This document shows positions 1 to 7,709 of a stretch of 64,000 bases of DNA, one piece after another. This stretch comes from Paracoccus denitrificans (GTDB lineage: Bacteria; Pseudomonadota; Alphaproteobacteria; Rhodobacterales; Rhodobacteraceae). The notes beneath the pieces were generated by a model. The model was not told the DNA's origin, searched no databases, and saw nothing but the letters and a program-made list of their open reading frames with translations. Position 1 is the first letter of the stretch; each line of letters starts with the position of its first letter. Made by a program: the position numbers and the translations under genes. Location: contig QFNE01000003.1 of assembly GCA_003240735.1 (NCBI GenBank), positions 186,001 through 250,000 of the forward strand, in the 5' to 3' direction.

Positions 1-857
1 AGGTCAGAGCTAACTTTTTCTCTGCCCCAGTCATAAAGTGTAACGGCCATGTCCCAGTAACTCGCGACGCTTCTGATTTTAAGGCTAGGGTATTTCTTGA
101 TAAGCTCGTACGTTGATATTAAGGCGTCAAACAACCCCAATCTCTGCCCGCTTGAAACATTCGTAATGTTTGTGCCCCGGTTGTCCACAATATGCGTGCA
201 TATTTCGTGATCCAATAGTATTATCTTGCGTGATACCAACAACATCTGCCAGTGTGCAATCATGTCATTGTGGACAAAGGTTTTACCGAATAGCTGGGTG
301 TATTGGCGATAAGACTCTGTCCTTATAATTTTATTCCAGGGGTAATTCGTAATACGAGCAATGCTGGGGTATGACTGGAACTCGACAACCTTACTACTGC
401 ACCCTTTTAGAACTTGCACAAATATACTCTCATCTACGTACGACATAGGGCGAAATTTCTGGGCTAAACTGCTGGTGTAGCTGTACTTGAAAATCGATAT
501 ATCGATTTTCGAGTCGTGGTCCATGATGTCTAAGGCGGGAGAAATAACCTCTTGGTGCAGTATATCATCCGCATCAAAAAAAATAGTATACTGGCCGCGG
601 ACCAGCGCAAACCCTTTGTTGCGGCTCACTCCCGCGCCCATATTCCTTTTGTTGTAAATCGCTGAGATACGATGATCGCTGTCGACAGCTGACGATATGA
701 TATCGTAGCTTCCATCGGTAGAAGCATCGTCAATTAAAACGACTTCATATGAAATGTCATCAATTTCAGTTATTTTTCCTAGCAATCGCTCAAGCGTTTT
801 TGATGCGTTGTAAACAGGAATAATAATCGACAGCTTAATTGCAGGATTATTGCTCAT
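1..857 (-). CDS. Family 2 glycosyltransferase, partial (3' end outside window)
   Basis: The reverse strand is open from an ATG at 857 to base 1 with no stop, giving about 285 residues of a GT-A glycosyltransferase. Residues 8-18 read KLSIIIPVYNA, the usual nucleotide-sugar binding strand; EVVLIDDASTDGS and the acidic FFDADD (DXD-type metal site) follow. It should transfer a sugar from an activated donor during surface polysaccharide or glycoprotein assembly at the inner face of the membrane; donor and acceptor cannot be told. Base composition is clearly poorer in G+C than in the rest of the window, with many A/T-ending codons, which suggests acquisition by transfer. The next gene on the same strand (960-1922) is another glycosyltransferase, so this is probably the edge of a polysaccharide cluster. 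Confidence 0.85.
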   Translation of the reverse strand, partial: MSNNPAIKLSIIIPVYNASKTLERLLGKITEIDDISYEVVLIDDASTDGSYDIISSAVDSDHRISAIYNKRNMGAGVSRNKGFALVRGQYTIFFDADDILHQEVISPALDIMDHDSKIDISIFKYSYTSSLAQKFRPMSYVDESIFVQVLKGCSSKVVEFQSYPSIARITNYPWNKIIRTESYRQYTQLFGKTFVHNDMIAHWQMLLVSRKIILLDHEICTHIVDNRGTNITNVSSGQRLGLFDALISTYELIKKYPSLKIRSVASYWDMAVTLYDWGREKVSSD

Positions 858-959
858 CGCGCGCATATCCGCAATTTCCGGCCTTTACGCAGCAAAGGCC
901 ACACTGAAGGAATTATCCTTAGAAACCTATGATACCTAAGCATCCAGACAATCAGTCCT

Positions 960-1922
960 TCAATTTCTAGTAGACATCGACACCACTTCGGTGTGGCTTC
1001 GATCGAGCGCATGAGAGAGGCCATCGCGTACTGCACCACCGAGCAGCTGGCGAAAAACCTTTGCGTCTTCGCCGTAGTCGCGAGCCTTTCGGTGCCACTT
1101 GACCAATAATAGCGGAACGAGTGGCCAGAAAAGCCAGCCGGCAGCTACTCTATACGCTATCAGCGCATTTCTGTAATTATAGTAGACTTTCCACATTGGG
1201 CGAAGAACAAGTCCCGTCTCGCCTTGCTGAGCGTCGGTATCATGCTCAAATCTGACTGCTGGGGCAAATCCCAATCGGAAGCCTTTTTTGCGCAAGTTGA
1301 GCGTGAAAATCTGATCGTCGCCGTAGATGAACAGGCGAGGATCTGGCAAATCCGTATCGGTAAGCGCTGCCCTCGATACGAACAACCCCACGAATGACGC
1401 CATATCGACCTCTACTGTCTGAGAGGTCGGCACGTAAGCGTCATCCGACAGGTGAAATCCCCCTCGACCTTTGCCCGCCAGAGTGCGCAGGAACTCTCTG
1501 CCCCTCCAGAAGGGATTTCGATATGGACGGTTCATTTCGCATATTCTACCGTCTGGGTGAAAAACAGCAGCCCCGATGGCGTCCCATTTGGTAAGATCCA
1601 TGGCCAAGAATTCAGCGATGGCGCCCTCGGCCGGACGGCCGTCATCGTCCATCACCACTAGCCAATCTGGGTCGTGAATATCTCTTGCTTCTCGCATGGC
1701 AGCGGCGAAGCCGCCGGCGCCTCCTAGATTTTCAGCGCTAAGTGTCACAGTCAGATTTGCTGAAGCTTGACCCAGCAGCCACTCTTTTGTGCCGTCCGTC
1801 GACGCATTGTCGAAAACAAGGATATGATCAATCGGCTGGCCAATGAGCCGCGCGAGCGTCAGGCGGAGTTTTGCCAACCTGTTGTGCGTCACAACCACTG
1901 CGACGATTGATGGTTGCTTCAT
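960..1922 (-). CDS. Family 2 glycosyltransferase (rhamnosyl/galactofuranosyl type)
   Basis: A complete 320-residue GT2 protein. It opens with SIVAVVVTHNRLAKL, then VFDNASTDGTKEWL and the metal-binding MDDDGRP near residue 92. A later segment (FIYGDDQIFTLNLRKKG) resembles the acceptor-side motif of galactofuranosyl- and rhamnosyltransferases of the GlfT2/RfbF type, so the product probably decorates lipopolysaccharide or exopolysaccharide; the sugar is not predictable. It lies about 100 bases upstream of the partial transferase at 1-857 on the same strand. G+C is intermediate between that gene and the housekeeping genes to the right, consistent with an island margin. The gap from its start to the tRNA (1923-2080) shows no gene. 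Confidence 0.85.
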   Translation of the reverse strand: MKQPSIVAVVVTHNRLAKLRLTLARLIGQPIDHILVFDNASTDGTKEWLLGQASANLTVTLSAENLGGAGGFAAAMREARDIHDPDWLVVMDDDGRPAEGAIAEFLAMDLTKWDAIGAAVFHPDGRICEMNRPYRNPFWRGREFLRTLAGKGRGGFHLSDDAYVPTSQTVEVDMASFVGLFVSRAALTDTDLPDPRLFIYGDDQIFTLNLRKKGFRLGFAPAVRFEHDTDAQQGETGLVLRPMWKVYYNYRNALIAYRVAAGWLFWPLVPLLLVKWHRKARDYGEDAKVFRQLLGGAVRDGLSHALDRSHTEVVSMSTRN

Positions 1923-2080
1923 CGTTAGGCCTGCTCATTCCGCGCGTCGTCGCGTCGGAGGTTAGCGACCTCCAGCAAATAACTCAACCTGGCCGGCGCA
2001 GGCTGATTTCACTAACGAGAGAGGTTCGAGCCACCGCCAATGAGTTTGCAGAATCGCGTGTCATCATCGTTGAAAACATG

Positions 2081-2156
2081 TGGTGAGCCCAACAGGATTC
2101 GAACCTGTGACCCACTGATTAAAAGTCAGTTGCTCTACCAACTGAGCTATGGGCCC
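2081..2156 (-). tRNA. tRNA-Lys (anticodon UUU)
   Basis: On the reverse strand a 76-nt cloverleaf begins GGGCCCA at 2156 and ends TGGGCTC-A-CCA at 2081, with the CCA encoded. The D arm (AGCTCAGTTGGTAGAGC), the anticodon loop CTTTTAA and the T loop GGTTCGAATCC are all recognisable. The anticodon TTT reads lysine AAA/AAG. Its 3' end faces the AT-rich glycosyltransferase genes, the orientation expected if a mobile island had used this tRNA as an attachment site. Confidence 0.97.
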
Positions 2157-2253
2157 ATCACAGGGCGCCTCCTTACGCATGGGGTTTTACCGGGTCAAGC
2201 GGAAAAGCGGCGCGCTCTGGTGGATTCTGGTGGGCTGACGTAAAAGGCCGGTC

Positions 2254-3108
2254 ATGGCCAGCGAAGCATCCCCCGCGCTTCAGCCTTTGCACTTCATGAA
2301 GATGCATGGGCTGGGCAATGATTTCGTCGTGATCGACCTGCGAAACGGCGGGACGATGCCGGATGCGCGGCTGATCACGCGCATCGCGGACCGTCATTTC
2401 GGGGTCGGGTTCGACCAGCTTGCGACCATCGAAAGCGACGCCGACACCGATGCACGGCTGGTGTTTTTCAATGCGGACGGATCGCGATCTGGTGCGTGCG
2501 GGAACGCCACCCGCTGCATCGCGCGGTATCTGCTGGATGAAACGGGGCAGAATCGGCTTCAATTGAGGACCGACCACGCGGTCCTTCTGGCCGAAGATAC
2601 CGGAAACGGGCTGACGCGGGTCAACATGGGGCCACCGGTTCTGGAGTGGCGGGCGATCCCGCTGGCACACGATGTCGATACGCTGCACCTGCCGGTTGAC
2701 GGCGATCCTGTCGCGACCGGCATGGGCAATCCACACATGACGTTCTTTGTGGATGATGCAGCGGGTGCCGATCTGCTGTCGTATGCCGCGTTCGAGCATC
2801 ACCCTCTTTATCCCCAGCGCACGAATGTCGAGGTCGTCCAGGTCGTCAGTGACGGCGAAATCATCTTGCGCATCTGGGAACGCGGTGTCGGGCGCACGCT
2901 GGCGTCAGGCACGTGTTCCTGCGCGGCCGCGGTTGCGGCGGCGCGTCGCGGGCTGACCGGCCGGCGCGTCACGGTTCAGGTCGAAGGCGGCACGCTGATC
3001 ATCGACTGGCGCGACGACGGCGTCTGGATGGAGGGGCCGACCGCGCATGTCATGTCAGGCACCCTGACGCCCGAATGGCAGGCTGGCGAATGGCAGGCCG
3101 CGCCATGA
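2254..3108 (+). CDS. dapF: Diaminopimelate epimerase
   Basis: This enzyme converts LL- to meso-diaminopimelate in the lysine and peptidoglycan pathway; it needs no cofactor and uses two cysteines as acid and base. The family signature FMKMHGLGNDFVVIDL comes after a 13-residue leader, and the first active-site region GSRSGACGNATRC is intact. The second site, normally ACGSG or ACGTG, reads ASGTCSC: the aligned catalytic cysteine is Ser218, while cysteines occur three and five residues later. The preceding ERGVG keeps the substrate-binding Glu-Arg pair. Length (284 aa) is normal. The start at 2254 is the first ATG; a start nearer the conserved region (2296) is possible. The stop overlaps the mtaB start (ATGA), so the two are probably co-transcribed. 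Confidence 0.93.
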   Translation: MASEASPALQPLHFMKMHGLGNDFVVIDLRNGGTMPDARLITRIADRHFGVGFDQLATIESDADTDARLVFFNADGSRSGACGNATRCIARYLLDETGQNRLQLRTDHAVLLAEDTGNGLTRVNMGPPVLEWRAIPLAHDVDTLHLPVDGDPVATGMGNPHMTFFVDDAAGADLLSYAAFEHHPLYPQRTNVEVVQVVSDGEIILRIWERGVGRTLASGTCSCAAAVAAARRGLTGRRVTVQVEGGTLIIDWRDDGVWMEGPTAHVMSGTLTPEWQAGEWQAAP

Positions 3109-4382
3109 ACATCCGCCCGCCAATCTTCACCACACTCGGCTGTCGCCTGAACGCCTACGAATCCGAGGCGATGCGCGAAATGGCCGAGGCTGCGGGCCTT
3201 GACGGCGCGGTCATCGTCAACACCTGCGCCGTCACCGCCGAGGCCGTGCGCAAGGCACGTCAGGAAATCCGCCGTCTTGCCCGCGAAAACCCCGGGGCGC
3301 CGATCATCGTGACCGGTTGCGCGGCCCAGACCGAGCCCGAAACCTTTGCCGCCATGCCCGAGGTCGCGCGCATCGTCGGCAACCACGAAAAGATGCAGCC
3401 CGAAACTTGGCGCGGCATCGCGGCCCCTGATCTGGTGGGCGACACCGAACGCGTGATGGTCGATGACATCATGTCGGTGCGCGAAACCGCAGGTCACCTG
3501 ATCGACGGGTTCGGACGCCACCGCGCCTATGTCCAGGTCCAGAACGGCTGCGACCACCGCTGCACCTTCTGCATTATCCCGTTTGGCCGGGGCAATTCCC
3601 GCTCGGTCCCCGCAGGCGTTGTCGTCGACCAGATCAAGCGTCTGCGCGACCGCGGCTTCAACGAAGTCGTGCTGACCGGCGTCGACCTGACCAGCTGGGG
3701 CGCCGACCTGCCCGGCCAGCCGCCTCTGGGCAATCTGGTCCGCCGCATCCTGCGCATGGTTCCAGACCTGCCGCGGCTGCGCGTTAGCTCCATCGACTCG
3801 ATCGAGGCGGACCCCGACCTGATGGAGGCGATTGCCACCGAGCCCCGGCTGATGCCCCATCTGCATCTGTCGCTGCAGCACGGCGACGATCTGATCCTGA
3901 AACGGATGAAGCGCCGGCATCTGCGCGACGACGCCATCGCGTTCTGCGAATCTGCCCGCAAGCTGCGTCCCGACATCGTCTTTGGTGCCGACATCATCGC
4001 GGGCTTCCCGACCGAGACCGAGGCGCATTTCCAGAACTCGGTCGATCTGGTGCGCGACTGCGGCCTGACGTTCCTGCATGTGTTCCCGTTCAGTGCTCGA
4101 AAGGGCACGCCTGCCGCGCGCATGCCGCGTGTCGCGGGCCCCACCATCAAGGAACGCGCGGCCGCGTTGCGGGCCGTGGGGCAGGCGGCACTCGCCGCGC
4201 ATCTGGACGCGGCCAGTGCCCAGACCCACACCGTGCTGACCGAAGGGCCGCGCCTTGGCCGGACACCGCAGTTCACGGAAGTCGCCTTTGACCGCGACAT
4301 GCCCGAGGGCGCGATCCTGCATGTCACCGTCGGCGGCCACGACGGCCAGCGCCTGTTGGCGGACGGCAGTGACGCCGCCTGA
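3105..4382 (+). CDS. mtaB: tRNA-t6A37 methylthiotransferase MtaB
   Basis: A radical SAM methylthiotransferase that converts t6A37 to ms2t6A37 in ANN-decoding tRNAs. The 425-residue protein starts PPIFTTLGCRLNAYE; its N-terminal UPF0004 domain supplies three cluster cysteines (TLGCRLN, VNTCAVT, TGCAAQ). The radical SAM CX3CX2C motif is GCDHRCTFCIIPFGRG, followed by LTGVDLTSWG. The frame is open further upstream inside dapF, but the ATG at 3105 overlaps the dapF stop by the usual ATGA and begins exactly where homology begins. The Cys spacing and LGCRLN opening fit MtaB better than MiaB or RimO. Confidence 0.93.
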   Translation: MNIRPPIFTTLGCRLNAYESEAMREMAEAAGLDGAVIVNTCAVTAEAVRKARQEIRRLARENPGAPIIVTGCAAQTEPETFAAMPEVARIVGNHEKMQPETWRGIAAPDLVGDTERVMVDDIMSVRETAGHLIDGFGRHRAYVQVQNGCDHRCTFCIIPFGRGNSRSVPAGVVVDQIKRLRDRGFNEVVLTGVDLTSWGADLPGQPPLGNLVRRILRMVPDLPRLRVSSIDSIEADPDLMEAIATEPRLMPHLHLSLQHGDDLILKRMKRRHLRDDAIAFCESARKLRPDIVFGADIIAGFPTETEAHFQNSVDLVRDCGLTFLHVFPFSARKGTPAARMPRVAGPTIKERAAALRAVGQAALAAHLDAASAQTHTVLTEGPRLGRTPQFTEVAFDRDMPEGAILHVTVGGHDGQRLLADGSDAA

Positions 4383-4474
4383 TTTGGGCGTCAATCTGCC
4401 GCCCGAAACGTGCGTCGCTTGCCTGTCACGGGGCGCGTGGTAGCTTCATTCGTCGCAATGCCAAAGGATCACAC

Positions 4475-6439
4475 ATGCCCCAGTTCAGCCGCCGTGGATT
4501 TCTGTCAGTTTCGGTGGCGGGCGCCGCTGCCTTGGTGATGCACCCCTATTCGGCCCGTGCCGCGGCTGGGCAGGCGCATCTGCGGATCATGGAAACCACG
4601 GACCTGCACGTTCATGCGTGGCCATATGACTATTACGCCGACAAGCCCGCCGACACGTTGGGTCTTGCGCGCACCGCGGCGCTGGTGAACGCCATCCGGG
4701 CCGAGGCGACGAACAGCGTTCTTCTGGACAACGGGGACTTTTTGCAGGGCAACCCGATGGGCGACTATATCGCCTATGAAAGGGGCATGAAGGCCGGGCA
4801 GATGCACCCGATCATCGCCGCGATGAACACCGTGGGCGTCGAATGCAGCACCCTTGGCAATCACGAATTCAACTATGGGTTGGAGTTTCTGGATCACACG
4901 CTGGCCGGCGCCGAGTTCCCGGTCGTCTGCGCCAATGTCGCCACCGAAGCGGGCGCCACGGCTGCAGATGACAAGACCCTGATCGCGCCATACACGATTC
5001 TGGACCGGCAAGTGACCGACGGGGCGGGTCAGTCCCATCCGATTAAGCTGGGCATCATCGGCTTTGTCCCGCCGCAGATCACGCAGTGGGACCGGGCCAA
5101 TCTGGAAGGCCGCGTCACCGCCCGCGATATCGTCGAGGCAGCCACCGCATGGGTCCCCAAGCTGCGGGCCGAAGGATGCGATCTGGTCATCGCGCTGTGC
5201 CATTCGGGCATCGCGGGCGCCAAGGCCGAGACGATGATGGAAAACGCGGCCGTGCCGCTGGCCGCCGTGGACGGGATCGACGTCGTCCTGACCGGCCACC
5301 AGCATCTGGTTTTTCCGGGCGGCGAGGATTTCGTCGATCTCGAGGACGTTGATCCGGTCGCCGGCACAATTAGTGGCAAGCCTGCGGTCATGGCAGGTTT
5401 CTGGGGCAGCCACATGGGTCTGATCGACCTGCTTCTGGAACGCGACGGGGACAGCTGGAAGGTCGTCAGCCACACCGCCGAGGCTCGGCCGATCTATGAG
5501 CGGGTCGAGAAAGAGGTGAAGCCGCTGGTCCAAAGCGTGACAGCGGTCGAGGATGCGACCCGTACTGAACACGAGGCGACGCTGGCCTATGTCCGCCGCC
5601 CCGTCGGCAAGACGTCCGCACCGCTTTTCAGCTATTTCGCTCAAGTTGCCGACGATCCCAGCGTGCAGATCGTCTCGAACGCGCAGACATGGTACATCGC
5701 CCAGATGATGAAGGGGACCGAGTGGGAGGGGCTGCCGATCCTGTCCGCGGCCGCCCCGTTCAAGGCCGGCGGTCGCGGTGGGCCGGATTACTATACCGAC
5801 GTGCCCGCGGGCGACATCGCCATCAAGAATGTCGCCGATCTTTACCTCTATCCCAACACGATCCGCGCGGTGAAGGTCACGGGCCAGCAGGTCAAGGACT
5901 GGCTGGAACGCAGCGCCGGGATGTTTGCCGAACTGACCCCCGGGCAGGCCGACCAGCCGCTGCTGAACCCCGATTTCCCCAGCTATAACTTCGATGTGAT
6001 GGACGGCGTCACTTACAAGGTCGACCTTTCCCAGCCGTCCCGCTTTGCGCCAAAGGGCGAAGTTCTGAACCCCGGCGCGCACCGCATCGTTGATCTGGCG
6101 TTCGAGGGGAAACCCATCGATCCCGACGCCGAATTCATCGTTGCCACCAACAACTATCGTGCGGGCGGTGGTGGGAATTTCCCGGGCGCGGACGGGTCGA
6201 CCGTCGTCTTCGAAGGGCCGGACACCAACCGCGACGTGATCGTCCGCTATATCGTGGATCAGGGGACCATCGACCCGGCGGCGGATGGCAACTGGTCGTT
6301 CGCCCCAGTGGCCGGGACCAGCGCGGTCTTTGAAACCGGGCCGGGTGCTGCTGCTTATGTCGATCAGCAGAAACTGGCCCTGACGCCCTTGGGTGAAACG
6401 CCCGAAGGGTTCGTGCGGTACCGTATCGACCTGACGTGA
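4475..6439 (+). CDS. cpdB: 2',3'-cyclic-nucleotide 2'-phosphodiesterase/3'-nucleotidase, Tat-exported
   Basis: A periplasmic metallophosphoesterase that hydrolyses 2',3'-cyclic nucleotides and then 3'-nucleotides, salvaging nucleosides and phosphate from RNA breakdown. A twin-arginine leader (SRRGFLSVSVAG, cleavage likely after SARA near residue 29) precedes the calcineurin-like domain with its metal ligands METTDLHVH, LDNGDFLQGNPMG, LGNHEFNYG, ALCHSG and TGHQH. The 5'-nucleotidase C-terminal domain follows and includes the substrate-stacking stretch NNYRAGGGGNFPG. Length (654 aa) is typical. An AAGGA-like ribosome site lies just upstream of the ATG. It stands alone between mtaB and xseB. Confidence 0.93.
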   Translation: MPQFSRRGFLSVSVAGAAALVMHPYSARAAAGQAHLRIMETTDLHVHAWPYDYYADKPADTLGLARTAALVNAIRAEATNSVLLDNGDFLQGNPMGDYIAYERGMKAGQMHPIIAAMNTVGVECSTLGNHEFNYGLEFLDHTLAGAEFPVVCANVATEAGATAADDKTLIAPYTILDRQVTDGAGQSHPIKLGIIGFVPPQITQWDRANLEGRVTARDIVEAATAWVPKLRAEGCDLVIALCHSGIAGAKAETMMENAAVPLAAVDGIDVVLTGHQHLVFPGGEDFVDLEDVDPVAGTISGKPAVMAGFWGSHMGLIDLLLERDGDSWKVVSHTAEARPIYERVEKEVKPLVQSVTAVEDATRTEHEATLAYVRRPVGKTSAPLFSYFAQVADDPSVQIVSNAQTWYIAQMMKGTEWEGLPILSAAAPFKAGGRGGPDYYTDVPAGDIAIKNVADLYLYPNTIRAVKVTGQQVKDWLERSAGMFAELTPGQADQPLLNPDFPSYNFDVMDGVTYKVDLSQPSRFAPKGEVLNPGAHRIVDLAFEGKPIDPDAEFIVATNNYRAGGGGNFPGADGSTVVFEGPDTNRDVIVRYIVDQGTIDPAADGNWSFAPVAGTSAVFETGPGAAAYVDQQKLALTPLGETPEGFVRYRIDLT

Positions 6440-6537
6440 TGCGGCGCCCTGTGGCGTCAGGCGTCGATCCCAGATAAGATCGATCAGCCCTGCATGCCTG
6501 TGCACGACAGACCTGACGAACTGCGAAGGAAACCGCG

Positions 6538-6780
6538 ATGACGGACAGCCAGATCGACGCGATGTCGTTCGAAGATGCGATGAAGGAACTGGAACAGACC
6601 GTCGCCAAGCTGGAACACGGCGATGCGACGCTGGAACAGTCGATCTCGCTTTACGAACGGGGCGCTCGGCTGCGCGCTCACTGCGAGCAGCGCCTGCGTG
6701 CCGCGGAAGAGCGGGTCGAAAAGATCACCCTTGCCGCCAACGGCGAACCGAACGGCACCACCCCGGTCGAGGGGTTGTGA
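6538..6780 (+). CDS. xseB: Exodeoxyribonuclease VII small subunit
   Basis: The small subunit of ExoVII, which binds the large XseA subunit to make the single-strand nuclease. The 80-residue protein shows the family pattern: MSFEDAMKELEQTVAKLEHG, then LEQSISLYERGARLRAHCEQRL and a variable tail. It is almost entirely helical. Its stop overlaps the start of ispA (TGATG), giving the xseB-ispA-dxs arrangement common in proteobacteria. xseA is not in the window. Confidence 0.94.
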   Translation: MTDSQIDAMSFEDAMKELEQTVAKLEHGDATLEQSISLYERGARLRAHCEQRLRAAEERVEKITLAANGEPNGTTPVEGL

Positions 6781-7661
6781 TGCAGGACGCCCTGTCGGCT
6801 GGTCTGGCGGACACCGCCCGCGCGGTTCAGGCCGCGCTTAAGGATGCGTTGGCCGACTTGCCCCCGGGCGATCTGACGGACGCCATGCGCTATGCGGTGG
6901 CGGGCGGAAAACGCCTGCGGGCGTATCTGGTGCTGGAATCCGCGCGGTTGCATGATGTGCCGGACTCTGCGGCCATGCCGGTCGCCGTCGGGGTCGAGAT
7001 GCTGCACGCCTACAGCCTGGTCCACGACGACCTGCCGGCCATGGATGACGACGACCTGCGGCGGGGCATGCCGACCGTCCATGTCAAATGGGGCGAAGCA
7101 ACCGCCATTCTGGCGGGTGACGCCCTGCAATCGGCAGCATTCGGGATGCTGTCGCGACCCGACGTCGGTGACGGCGACGTGCGCGTGACGCTGATTTCGC
7201 GCTTGGCCGAGGCTGTGGGCGCGCGCGGCATGGTCTGGGGTCAGGCCCTGGACATCGCCGCCGAAACCGCCACGTCCCCGCTGGATCTGGCGGCCATCAC
7301 CCAGCTGCAGGCGAACAAGACCGGCGCGTTGATCGAATTTGCCGCGACTGCGGGTGCGGTGCTGGCCAAGGCCGATCCGCAACCCTTGACCGATTACGCC
7401 CGCGATCTGGGGCTGGCCTTTCAGATTGCCGATGATCTTCTGGACGTGACCGGCACGACCGAAGCCACGGGCAAACGCGTCGGCAAGGATGCCGATGCCG
7501 GCAAAGCCACCTTCGTGTCCCTGCTGGGTCAGGACGGCGCCCGGGCCCGTGCGGCCCAGCTGTCGGATCGCGCACAGAACGCATTGGCCCCCTACGGCGA
7601 TGCGCCCGCGGCCGAAAACCTTCGCGCGCTTGCGCGTTTCGTCATCCACCGCCAGACTTGA
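6780..7661 (+). CDS. ispA: (2E,6E)-farnesyl diphosphate synthase
   Basis: A trans-prenyltransferase that condenses IPP with DMAPP and GPP to farnesyl diphosphate for quinone and undecaprenyl synthesis. Both aspartate-rich motifs are present: LVHDDLPAMDDDDLRRG and FQIADDLLDVTG; so are AGGKRLRAYL and the IPP-binding KTGALI. The ATG at 6780 overlaps the xseB stop; a GTG one codon earlier is less likely. The 293-residue length is typical. It lies between xseB and dxs, and the three are likely one transcript that couples the first DOXP step to prenyl chain synthesis. Confidence 0.94.
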   Translation: MQDALSAGLADTARAVQAALKDALADLPPGDLTDAMRYAVAGGKRLRAYLVLESARLHDVPDSAAMPVAVGVEMLHAYSLVHDDLPAMDDDDLRRGMPTVHVKWGEATAILAGDALQSAAFGMLSRPDVGDGDVRVTLISRLAEAVGARGMVWGQALDIAAETATSPLDLAAITQLQANKTGALIEFAATAGAVLAKADPQPLTDYARDLGLAFQIADDLLDVTGTTEATGKRVGKDADAGKATFVSLLGQDGARARAAQLSDRAQNALAPYGDAPAAENLRALARFVIHRQT

Positions 7662-7709
7662 TCCTGCGTCCCGCGCGTCCAAGTTCAGCCGCCCGAAAAG
7701 GGGCCCGCC

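Noticed and set aside
2976..4394. A 472-codon open frame antisense to mtaB
   Set aside because: No recognisable domain; mtaB on the other strand has all cluster cysteines.
4505..6505. A 666-codon open frame antisense to cpdB
   Set aside because: Same cause; the sense frame has a Tat signal and all metallophosphoesterase motifs.
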